Positions 44,284 to 51,343 of a DNA stretch of 64,000 nucleotides are shown here, piece by piece. Positions within the stretch are counted from its first letter, which is position 1; every line of letters begins with the position of its first letter. This stretch comes from an uncultured Flavobacteriales bacterium (GTDB lineage Bacteria; Bacteroidota; Bacteroidia; Flavobacteriales_D; Crocinitomicaceae), in NCBI GenBank assembly GCA_937876195.1, contig CALEIK010000028.1, forward strand, positions 1 to 64,000, read 5' to 3'. The notes under the pieces are model-generated. The model was not told the DNA's origin and made no database searches. It saw nothing but the letters and a program-made list of their open reading frames with translations. A program made the translations under genes and the position numbers.

Positions 44284-45026
44284 TCCAATCCTGGATAAGC
44301 ACGCTGCATGTATTGCAATTCAGTTAAAATATATCCTAAATGCTCAGAGTGCATTCCTTTTCTTCCTCCATCAAATTGCCAATCGCTTTCTGGAATTTTC
44401 AATGTCGCTTCAGCCAACACTTCGTTGACCGTTTGTCGCCATTCTTTGTCGAGACCTTCCATGGAAGGAATCTCTCCCGCTGCAATCAGTTCTTTATCGA
44501 TATCGTCTGCGTAGAAAAGCTCACCCGTATATCTCCACAAATTATCCAATGCTTCTTGAATTCGCATGTGTGATTCTTCAGTACCATCTCCCAATCGGAT
44601 TACCCACTCGGAAGAGTGACGTAAATGGTATTTTGTTTCCTTCAATGATTTTTCTGCAATGGCTGCTATTTCCTTGTTATTGGCATGTTGTAAACGCTCG
44701 AATAGTGGTTTTCTATAAGCATCAAATAAAAACTGACGCATCATTGTCACTCCAAAATCAACGTTCGGTTGCTCTACAAGAAGAACATTTTTATAATCGC
44801 GATCAAAGCGCAAAAACGCCAAATCATCACCAGATCTGCCCTTTCCTTCAAATTTCCCAGCCAATTCAAGCAAGGATGTTGCTTGTCCGACAAAATCAAG
44901 TGCGATATTCGTCATGGCAATATCCTCCTCCAAAATTGGTCCGTGTCCGCACCATTCAGAAAGTCTATGTCCAATCATAAGGCTATCATCGCCCAATCGC
45001 AATGTGTATTCAAATAGTGAATTCAT
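44277..45026 (-). CDS. paaC: 1,2-phenylacetyl-CoA epoxidase subunit PaaC
   Basis: 249 residues from the ATG at 45026 (MNSLFEYTLRLGDD), which matches family N-termini; a longer frame to 45152 overlaps paaB and is rejected. The protein is a ferritin-like helical bundle without a full diiron site and is the structural partner of PaaA. Visible family segments are GHRLSEWCGHGPILEEDIA, KETKYHLRHSSEWVIRLGDGTEES. It lies 13 bp after paaB and overlaps paaD by 7 bp. Confidence 0.94.
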   Translation of the reverse strand: MNSLFEYTLRLGDDSLMIGHRLSEWCGHGPILEEDIAMTNIALDFVGQATSLLELAGKFEGKGRSGDDLAFLRFDRDYKNVLLVEQPNVDFGVTMMRQFLFDAYRKPLFERLQHANNKEIAAIAEKSLKETKYHLRHSSEWVIRLGDGTEESHMRIQEALDNLWRYTGELFYADDIDKELIAAGEIPSMEGLDKEWRQTVNEVLAEATLKIPESDWQFDGGRKGMHSEHLGYILTELQYMQRAYPGLEW

Positions 45027-45039
45027 TTGTATTCGGGAT

Positions 45040-45327
45040 TTACATGTGTTGAATTTCATCCGGCACATCGTAAAATGTAGGATGACGGTAAATTTTAGAA
45101 TCCGACGGCTCGTACAATTCTGGAGCTTCGCTCGGATCTGAAGCAAATACATTGCTCGACAATACTACCCAAATGCTGATCCCTTCCGATCTACGTGTAT
45201 ACACATCACGTGCATTATCGATTGCCATTTCTTCGTCCGCAGCTCGTAAGCTTCCTACGTGTTTGTGGTTCAACCCTTGTTTACTTCTTATAAAAACCTC
45301 CCAGAGAGGCCATTCTTTGTTTGACAT
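45040..45327 (-). CDS. paaB: 1,2-phenylacetyl-CoA epoxidase subunit PaaB
   Basis: 95 residues, small bridging subunit that links PaaAC heterodimers. The sequence PLWEVFIRSKQGLNHKHVGSL is the family signature, followed by AADEEMAIDNARDVYTRR and the aromatic SIWVV strand. It is 116 bp downstream of paaA, an unusually wide gap for this operon, and that gap holds repeats. It is 13 bp upstream of paaC. Confidence 0.94.
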   Translation of the reverse strand: MSNKEWPLWEVFIRSKQGLNHKHVGSLRAADEEMAIDNARDVYTRRSEGISIWVVLSSNVFASDPSEAPELYEPSDSKIYRHPTFYDVPDEIQHM

Positions 45328-45443
45328 ATCTATTTAGACTTTAAGACTGCAAGATTCAAGACGATAAGACTTAATCCAGCGGTCTATTTTTACTTATTTC
45401 TAAACAAGCTAGAAACTAGTGACTAGTAACTGGTCACTAGTTT
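45328..45443. repeat. TAAGAC repeats and CTAG-rich hairpin between paaA and paaB
   Basis: The gap has two parts. At about 45343-45374 the sequence reads GACTTTAAGACT then AAGACGATAAGACTTAA, degenerate AAGAC repeats also found in the rRNA leader (644-680). At 45407-45453 lies a long inverted repeat whose 16-bp arms GCTAGAAACTAGTGAC (45408-45423) and GTCACTAGTTTCTAGC (45433-45448) flank a 9-nt loop, with six CTAG tetranucleotides. The paaA stop codon (45444-45446) lies inside the right arm. It could act as a terminator or mRNA-stability hairpin. Confidence 0.7.
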
Positions 45444-46394
45444 CTAGCTAGCTTGTTTTCTCAATTTTTTCTTAGCTGCGTAAGCTGTTGCTGCTTCGCG
45501 CACCCACAATCCGTCTTCTTTCGCCTTTCGACGAGCGTCAACGCGTTCCTTGTTGCATGGTCCGTTTCCTTTCACTACTTGCCAGAATTCATCCCAATTG
45601 ATTTCTCCGTACTCGTAATGTCCTGTTTGTTCGTTGAATTTCAAATCCGGATCGGGAACCGTCAAACCAATTAATTCAGCTTGTGGTACAGTCACATCGA
45701 CAAATTGCTGACGTAATTCATCATTGGTGTGACGCTTAATTTTCCATTTCATGGATTGCGCCGTGTGCTTCGATTCAGCATCGTTTGGCCCGAACATCAT
45801 CAATGCAGGCCACCAAAAACGGTTCAAGGCATCTTGTGCCATTGCTTTTTGCTCTGGAGAACCTTTGGCTAGTGTCATCATGATTTCAAATCCTTGACGT
45901 TGGTGGAATGATTCTTCTTTACACACACGTACCATCGCTCTTGCATACGGTCCGTATGAACAACGGCAAAGTGGTACTTGATTCATAATCGCTGCACCAT
46001 CTACTAGCCAACCGATTGCTCCCATATCCGCCCAAGAAAGTGTTGGGTAATTAAATATGGAAGAATATTTCGCCTTTCCAGAGTGTAAGTCGTCAATAGT
46101 ATCTTCACGATCTGCTCCTAAAGTCTCCGTTGCACTGTACAAATACAGTCCATGTCCAGCCTCATCTTGCACTTTCGCCAATAAAACAGCCTTTCGTCTC
46201 AAGTTTGGCGCACGGGTAATCCAATTTCCTTCTGGCAGCATTCCTACGATCTCAGAGTGCGCATGTTGCGAAATTTGTCGAATCAACGTTTCCCGGTATG
46301 CATCTGGCATCCAGTCATTTGGTTCGATACGAATATCGTTATCAATTTTCGCTTGAAAATTTTGTTCAAGTATTGCTCTATCTTCTTCTTTCAT
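45444..46394 (-). CDS. paaA: 1,2-phenylacetyl-CoA epoxidase catalytic subunit PaaA
   Basis: 316 residues. PaaA holds the diiron centre that epoxidises the ring of phenylacetyl-CoA with O2. The ligands lie in ExxH motifs: QDEAGHGLYLYSA and CKEESFHQRQG. Substrate-binding KSPEQKAMAQDALNRFWWP follows. The gene is first in paaABCD, divergent from paaE. The TAG stop is part of a long hairpin. Electrons come from the reductases PaaE encoded on the other strand. Confidence 0.95.
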   Translation of the reverse strand: MKEEDRAILEQNFQAKIDNDIRIEPNDWMPDAYRETLIRQISQHAHSEIVGMLPEGNWITRAPNLRRKAVLLAKVQDEAGHGLYLYSATETLGADREDTIDDLHSGKAKYSSIFNYPTLSWADMGAIGWLVDGAAIMNQVPLCRCSYGPYARAMVRVCKEESFHQRQGFEIMMTLAKGSPEQKAMAQDALNRFWWPALMMFGPNDAESKHTAQSMKWKIKRHTNDELRQQFVDVTVPQAELIGLTVPDPDLKFNEQTGHYEYGEINWDEFWQVVKGNGPCNKERVDARRKAKEDGLWVREAATAYAAKKKLRKQAS

Positions 46395-46416
46395 TATCTA
46401 CAATGTAAGTCTCCTA

Positions 46417-46424
46417 CAAATTTA
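46417..46424 (-). promoter_or_regulatory. Promoter -7 box of the paaABCD operon
   Basis: The minus strand reads TAAATTTG, a TAnnTTTG box, 22 bp before the paaA ATG at 46394. No TTG is present at 17-23 bp upstream of it, so the promoter may need an activator. Confidence 0.35.
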
Positions 46425-46480
46425 CAAAATTTCACCCACTCCATCTCATCTATTTTGGGGATTTGAATTTATCTAACTCA

Positions 46481-46518
46481 ATTTAGAACGATTTCATTTA
46501 GAAAAATGAGTAGTTTTG
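46481..46518 (+). promoter_or_regulatory. paaE promoter with ATTTAGAA direct repeats
   Basis: TAGTTTTG (46511-46518) is a -7 box 19 bp before the paaE ATG. Two direct copies of ATTTAGAA (46481-46488 and 46496-46503) lie just upstream, 15 bp apart, where a -33 element would be; no TTG is there. The same octamer makes up the half-sites of the palindrome between nqrA and apaG. Confidence 0.4.
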
Positions 46519-46537
46519 CATCCAAATAGATCAAGCT

Positions 46538-47608
46538 ATGACACCGAAATTTCATACTTTGAATGTCCAAGATGTTCAACAAAAAACAGAAGATACGGTT
46601 TCCATTACCTTTGATATTCCAGCAGAACTAAAAGCTGATTATCAGTATCTTTCAGGTCAATATTTAACATTAAAAACAACACTGAACGGCGAAGAAGTCA
46701 GACGTTCTTATTCGTTACATACAGCACCTTTTGAAGGTATATGGAGTGTTGCCGTTAAAAAAGTTGAACATGGATTGTTTTCAACCTTTGCAACTTCAGA
46801 ATTGAAGTCGGGAATGCAACTCGATGTCATGACTCCTATGGGTAATTTCACATTTACCCCTGAACCAAATAGCAAAAAATCTCATGTATTGTTTGCGTCT
46901 GGAAGTGGAATAACACCCATTTTATCCATCATAAAGACAGCTCTTCACGAAGAATCAGATTCTGACGTCACCCTGTTCTATGGAAATAAAGGATTTGCTT
47001 CTGTTATCTTTCGAGAGGAAATTGAAGCACTGAAAAATCAGTACATGAATCGACTGCGTGTACTTCATGTTTTTTCCAGAGAAGGACTAGGAAATAAAAT
47101 ACAAAAAGGCAGAATAGATAAATTAAAAACGGATGAGTTGTATTCAGCATTCCTGAAGGACTCCGCTGTGGACAACGTATTTATTTGTGGACCTGAACAA
47201 ATGATTTTAGATGTCACTGAAAGTCTCAAAGGACAAGGAGTGGATGCATCAAAAATTCACTTTGAGTTATTTACAGCACCTACGCAACAAAAACAAGCAC
47301 CTATCAGTGTTGCAGATGCCGTACAAATTGACTCGAATGTAAAAATCATTTTAGATGGGGACGAAATCGACTTGCATTTAGATTCAACAGGTGAAAGTTT
47401 GTTGGATGCAGCACAAGCATGGGGCGCAGATCTTCCTTACGCATGTAAAGGCGGTGTTTGCTGTACGTGTAAAGCAAAAATTATTGAAGGAACCGTTCGA
47501 ATGGACGTCAATTACGGATTAGAACCTGATGAAATTGAGGCAGGATATATTTTAACATGTCAATCGCACCCTACGAGCGAAAAACTAATAGTTTCATTTG
47601 ATGAATAA
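46538..47608 (+). CDS. paaE: Phenylacetyl-CoA epoxidase reductase PaaE (first copy)
   Basis: 356 residues: FAD-binding barrel (RRSYSLHTAP), NAD(P)-binding domain (FASGSGITPILSI; FICGPEQMIL) and a C-terminal 2Fe-2S ferredoxin domain with CKGGVCCTCKAK and a later cysteine in ILTCQSHP. It feeds electrons from NADPH to the epoxidase. The gene is divergent from paaABCD. Its neighbour 6 bp downstream is a paralogue with the same domain order. Confidence 0.93.
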   Translation: MTPKFHTLNVQDVQQKTEDTVSITFDIPAELKADYQYLSGQYLTLKTTLNGEEVRRSYSLHTAPFEGIWSVAVKKVEHGLFSTFATSELKSGMQLDVMTPMGNFTFTPEPNSKKSHVLFASGSGITPILSIIKTALHEESDSDVTLFYGNKGFASVIFREEIEALKNQYMNRLRVLHVFSREGLGNKIQKGRIDKLKTDELYSAFLKDSAVDNVFICGPEQMILDVTESLKGQGVDASKIHFELFTAPTQQKQAPISVADAVQIDSNVKIILDGDEIDLHLDSTGESLLDAAQAWGADLPYACKGGVCCTCKAKIIEGTVRMDVNYGLEPDEIEAGYILTCQSHPTSEKLIVSFDE

Positions 47609-47614
47609 CTAATT

Positions 47615-48694
47615 ATGGGAATTTTTAAAAATTTATTTTCTAAAAAATCGGGTGTAAATACACCAAAAGGGTTTTACACACTTACGATTGCGGACATTGA
47701 AAAAATGACGGCAGACACGGTAAAAGTGACACTGGATGTGCCTTCCAACTTGAAAGCGGAATTCGCCTTTAAACCTGGTCAGTACCTTGATTTTTCTATT
47801 CAGTTAAATGGAAAAGAAGAACGTCGCTCCTACTCTATCTGCAGTGGAAAAAACGAACCGCTTGCTGTCGCTGTGAAAGCTGTTGAGAATGGAACTGTTT
47901 CTCGTTGGTTCAACCAAGACGTTGTTGCTGGTGATGAACTAGTAGTTTCTCGCCCTTCAGGAAATTTTATTCTACCTGAAACGGCTAAAAAAATTGTCGC
48001 AATTGCTGCTGGAAGTGGTATTACACCAATTATGGCGTTTGCAAAAGCGCTTAGTGTCAATGATGGTTCTATGGATTTATTCTACGGCAACAGAACAGAA
48101 GATTCTATTTTATTTCGCTCAGAAATTGATGCATTGTCAGCGGTAAATGCTACGTATTTTTTAAGTGCTGAAGACAAAGAAGGATATAAATTGGGAAGAA
48201 TTGATAAAACCACCTTTTCGATTCTGATAAAGGAAAACTTACAACTGCTCAAAGCTGATTATTTTGTGCTTTGCGGTCCTGAACAGATGATTGCTGAAGT
48301 ATCTGATGTGTTGAAAACGTTTGGTGTCAGCCCAGATAAAATCAAGTATGAGTTATTTACTACGCCGGTTTTATTGAAAAGCGAAACGGAGGTCATCGAA
48401 AACACATTCGAAGGCATGGCCAAAGTGACGGTGATTCTGGACGACGACAAAATAAGCTATGAACTGGCTGCGAAAGGACCTTCCATCCTTGAAAAAACAA
48501 ACAAGGAAGGAATGGATGCTCCTTATTCATGCAAAGGTGGCGTATGTAGCACGTGCAAAGCAAAAGTATTGAAAGGATCTTGTACGATGACAATGAACTA
48601 TGCGTTGACCGATAAGGAAGTGCGAGAAGGTTATATTTTGACATGTCAAGCACATCCAGCAGAAGCTGAAATAGTAGTTTCCTATGATGAGTAA
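47615..48694 (+). CDS. Second PaaE-like ferredoxin reductase
   Basis: 359 residues with the same layout as PaaE: RRSYSICSGK for FAD, AAGSGITPIMAF and VLCGPEQMIAE for the nucleotide and CKGGVCSTCKAK ... ILTCQAHP for the 2Fe-2S centre. The N-terminus differs (MGIFKNLFSKKSGVNTPKG) and the cluster loop has Ser in place of the third Cys of the other copy. It begins 6 bp after the first copy ends. It may serve another oxygenase, or be a redundant reductase. Its role is inference. Confidence 0.9.
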   Translation: MGIFKNLFSKKSGVNTPKGFYTLTIADIEKMTADTVKVTLDVPSNLKAEFAFKPGQYLDFSIQLNGKEERRSYSICSGKNEPLAVAVKAVENGTVSRWFNQDVVAGDELVVSRPSGNFILPETAKKIVAIAAGSGITPIMAFAKALSVNDGSMDLFYGNRTEDSILFRSEIDALSAVNATYFLSAEDKEGYKLGRIDKTTFSILIKENLQLLKADYFVLCGPEQMIAEVSDVLKTFGVSPDKIKYELFTTPVLLKSETEVIENTFEGMAKVTVILDDDKISYELAAKGPSILEKTNKEGMDAPYSCKGGVCSTCKAKVLKGSCTMTMNYALTDKEVREGYILTCQAHPAEAEIVVSYDE

Positions 48695-49373
48695 AACGAT
48701 CGTTGTTGTTGGCGCTAGTCGCGGTATTGGGCGAGCAATGGTTGAGTTGTTTGCACAAAATCCTGCTCACCGCGTTATTGCATTGGCTCGAAACGTAGAA
48801 AAAATGAATGAAGCGTTTTCACACTACAAAAATGTGACAACCTTTCATTTAGACCTTGCAGCAGCAGATATTCGAAGTGAGTGCGAAAAAATTTCAGCAT
48901 CACTAGATACAATTGATATTCTCATCAACAACGCTGGTAAACTGGTGAACAAACCATTTTTGGAATTAACCCATGAAGACATTCAATCCTGCTATGCTGT
49001 CAATGTGGTTGGAGTCATGGAAACAACACAGGCATTTCTTCCAAAAATGAAGAAAGCGCATATTGTCAATATCAGCTCCATGGGTGGTTTTCAAGGAAGT
49101 GTCAAATTTGCTGGATTAAGTGCCTATTCGACTTCAAAAGCAGCGTTGTGCAGTTTTACCGAACTGTTCTCAGAAGAATTTAAAGATACTCAAATAGCAA
49201 TGAATTGCCTTTGCCTTGGTGCAGCGCAGACAGAAATGCTGGAAGAGGCGTTTCCGGGCTATATCGCTCCTGTTTCAGCAGAAAAAATGGCAGAATACAT
49301 TGTCAATTTTGCCTTGACCGCAGACCAATGGATGAAAGGAAAAATAATTCCAGTGTCTTTAAGTACACCTTAG
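48687..49373 (+). CDS. SDR family NAD(P)-dependent oxidoreductase
   Basis: 228 residues, a classical short-chain dehydrogenase. The cofactor motif is GASRGIGRA, the structural NNAG motif and the catalytic Ser (NISSMGG) with Tyr/Lys in YSTSKAAL are all present. The ATG at 48687 (MSKTIVVVG) is preferred; an ATG at 48684 adds one residue. It overlaps the second reductase by 8 bp, so it is the third gene of the paaE operon. In phenylacetate breakdown a dehydrogenase of hydroxyacyl-CoA could be needed, but that is only a suggestion. Confidence 0.9.
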   Translation: MSKTIVVVGASRGIGRAMVELFAQNPAHRVIALARNVEKMNEAFSHYKNVTTFHLDLAAADIRSECEKISASLDTIDILINNAGKLVNKPFLELTHEDIQSCYAVNVVGVMETTQAFLPKMKKAHIVNISSMGGFQGSVKFAGLSAYSTSKAALCSFTELFSEEFKDTQIAMNCLCLGAAQTEMLEEAFPGYIAPVSAEKMAEYIVNFALTADQWMKGKIIPVSLSTP

Positions 49374-49479
49374 TAATGACTTTGAAAACTGTAAAGACTG
49401 CGCTAACGTTGCCAAAATCGAAACTTCGTTTCTCTTGTTACTTTTTTCCAAATCGGAATTACCCTACAAAACCCATTGT

Positions 49480-50046
49480 TTGAAAAAGGAAAAACATAGC
49501 GTTCAACTCAGTGATTCCGAACTCGTTCTTTTAGCAAAAAAGAAACGTTCAGAATTCGGGCGTTTATATGAAAGGTACTTCGATCAGATTTTTCGGTTTG
49601 TATTTAAAAAGTTGGGAGGAATTGAAGATACAGCAGGTGACATCACGCAGCACGTTTTCATGAAAGCCATGGCGAATATTGGCAAATATGAAGAGCGAGG
49701 ATTGCCGTTTAGTAGTTGGTTGTATCGCATTGCGCAAAATGAAGTATCGATGTTCTTCCGAGAGCAAAAAAAACAGTATTCAGTTCCCATTGATGAAAAC
49801 AGAATTCAAGCATTGGCAAGTGAAGCGGAAATTGGAAGTTACATGACTGCTGAGCAGCAGGAAGAATTGATAGAAGTACTCAATGGTTTAGAAGAGAGTC
49901 AGCTCGATCTCATAGAATTGCGATTTTTCCAAGAAATGAGTTTTAAAGAGATCGCCGAAATCTATAACATCACGGAAGCAAATGCAAAAATGAAAACTTA
50001 TCGTATCTTGGAACGGATTGGTAGTAAATGGAAAGGTGAAAAATGA
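49480..50046 (+). CDS. RNA polymerase sigma-70 family (ECF-type) factor
   Basis: 188 residues from the TTG at 49480 (read MKKEKHSVQLSDSE); no ATG exists before the conserved core, and another TTG at 49435 is possible. Region 2 (FGRLYERYFDQIFRFVFKKL ... SSWLYRIAQNEVSMFFRE) and region 4 (LELRFF-type with SFKEIAEIYNITEANAKMKTYRILERI) are present and region 3 is absent, as in ECF factors. No anti-sigma gene of the usual type is next to it; a 68-aa membrane protein overlaps its end by 4 bp (ATGA) and may be its partner. Confidence 0.85.
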   Translation: MKKEKHSVQLSDSELVLLAKKKRSEFGRLYERYFDQIFRFVFKKLGGIEDTAGDITQHVFMKAMANIGKYEERGLPFSSWLYRIAQNEVSMFFREQKKQYSVPIDENRIQALASEAEIGSYMTAEQQEELIEVLNGLEESQLDLIELRFFQEMSFKEIAEIYNITEANAKMKTYRILERIGSKWKGEK

Positions 50047-50249
50047 GAAAGTTCATTTTAAATAAAGAAAATAAAAAGTTAACTCCTTCTGAAGAGCAAA
50101 TTAAGCGTCAGAAAGACTTTTCGCGTTTGCACCACCAGTACGAGCGACTCACGAAACGTGGAAAAAAACCACTCTACCGTGATCCCAAGTTATTCATGCT
50201 CCTTTTTATCATTGGATTGGTTTTACTACTTCTATTTTTAGAGTCCTGA
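50043..50249 (+). CDS. Small single-span membrane protein after the sigma factor
   Basis: 68 residues. A charged, basic N-terminal half (residues 1-46, rich in K, R, E and Q) is followed by one membrane segment (about 50-66, MLLFIIGLVLLLLFL). The start overlaps the sigma factor stop by 4 bp, so the two are co-translated. By position it could be a minimal anti-sigma factor or membrane tether; its sequence does not match a known anti-sigma family as far as I can see. It is short and low in complexity, so confidence in its function is low. Confidence 0.65.
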   Translation: MRKFILNKENKKLTPSEEQIKRQKDFSRLHHQYERLTKRGKKPLYRDPKLFMLLFIIGLVLLLLFLES

Positions 50250-50341
50250 TTTAAATCATTTCGATTTATCATTTTCAATATTCAGAGGCATCCTTGTGCA
50301 CCCTCTCTTTTTTTTGTACTTTCATGTGATAATTTAAGGGA

Positions 50342-51343
50342 TTGAAAAGATTATTTCCAATAATGTACTTGCTACTGCTAACAGGTTCTGTTTCAGCACA
50401 AGATATCCATTGGTCTCAATTCAACGATAACCCGCTTTTTCAAAATCCTGCAAACGCTGGACATTTTAAAGGAGATCTTCGATTTGTCGGCAATTACCGT
50501 GATCAGTGGAGAAGCGTAACGGTTGCATTTACCACGCTTTCGCTTTCTGCAGACGGAAATTTACGTAAAAATAAAAATCTCGGTTACGGTATCTTGTTCT
50601 TCCACGATGTGGTCGGTGATGGTAGCCTCCGAACAGTTGAAGTGCAAGGAAATGCTTCCTATCTTATTAAACTAACACCCGATTCCACACATAGTTTCAG
50701 AACAGGTATCAACATCGGAATGAATCACCGACAAGTTAATTTTGATCAGTTGTACTTTGGAAACCAATACAATGGAATTACCTATGATCCTTCGCTCTCC
50801 TCTAATGAAGCCATTCAAAATGATCGAAAAACGAATTTTTCCATCGGTCTCGGAACTGTTTACCATTACTACGTCAACAAACGGTTTAACATTTCAGGTG
50901 GTGTTGGGGTGTACAATTTGAACCGTCCGAATCAGGGATTTTACAATGATGTAGTTCTCCGCGATATTCGTTTGAATGTTTTTGCAAGAGGCATCTACAA
51001 AATTGGATTTGATTGGGATGTGCTCCCCGCAATAAATTACTCTCGACAAGGAACTTATTCTGAATTTATTGTTGGATCATCACTAAAATATACTTTGGTC
51101 GATCGGTTGGGCGAGTATCGCGCGCTATACGCTGGAGGTTGGTTCAGAAATAAAGACGCAGGATACATATCGGTAGGAATGGATTACCAAAGTTGGTTTG
51201 TTGGATTGAGTTACGATATCAACTTCTCTACACTTGTTCCTGCCAGTCGCGCCAGAGGTGGATTTGAAATTGCCGTTCGCTACATTCTACATCGTTTTAA
51301 ACCTAAAAAAATAGTACATAGAATATGTCCAGATTATATCTAG
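50342..51343 (+). CDS. PorP/SprF family type IX secretion outer membrane protein
   Basis: 333 residues. It starts with TTG (50342), read MKRLFPIMYLLLLTGSVSAQ, a good signal peptide; an ATG seven codons later would spoil it. The rest is a beta-barrel pattern ending in FEIAVRYIL. The family signature is QDIHWSQFNDNPLFQNPANAGHF near the mature N-terminus. PorP/SprF proteins are partners for particular type B cargo or part of the T9SS attachment machinery. It overlaps the PorE-like gene by 19 bp. Confidence 0.9.
   Translation: MKRLFPIMYLLLLTGSVSAQDIHWSQFNDNPLFQNPANAGHFKGDLRFVGNYRDQWRSVTVAFTTLSLSADGNLRKNKNLGYGILFFHDVVGDGSLRTVEVQGNASYLIKLTPDSTHSFRTGINIGMNHRQVNFDQLYFGNQYNGITYDPSLSSNEAIQNDRKTNFSIGLGTVYHYYVNKRFNISGGVGVYNLNRPNQGFYNDVVLRDIRLNVFARGIYKIGFDWDVLPAINYSRQGTYSEFIVGSSLKYTLVDRLGEYRALYAGGWFRNKDAGYISVGMDYQSWFVGLSYDINFSTLVPASRARGGFEIAVRYILHRFKPKKIVHRICPDYI

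Noticed and set aside
44308..45141. Plus-strand frames over paaC and paaB
   Set aside because: They are shadows of the conserved paa genes, which have full family motifs on the minus strand.
45027..45152. Upstream extension of PaaC to 45152
   Set aside because: The extra 42 residues have no family similarity and would overlap paaB by over 100 bp; the ATG at 45026 matches known PaaC N-termini.
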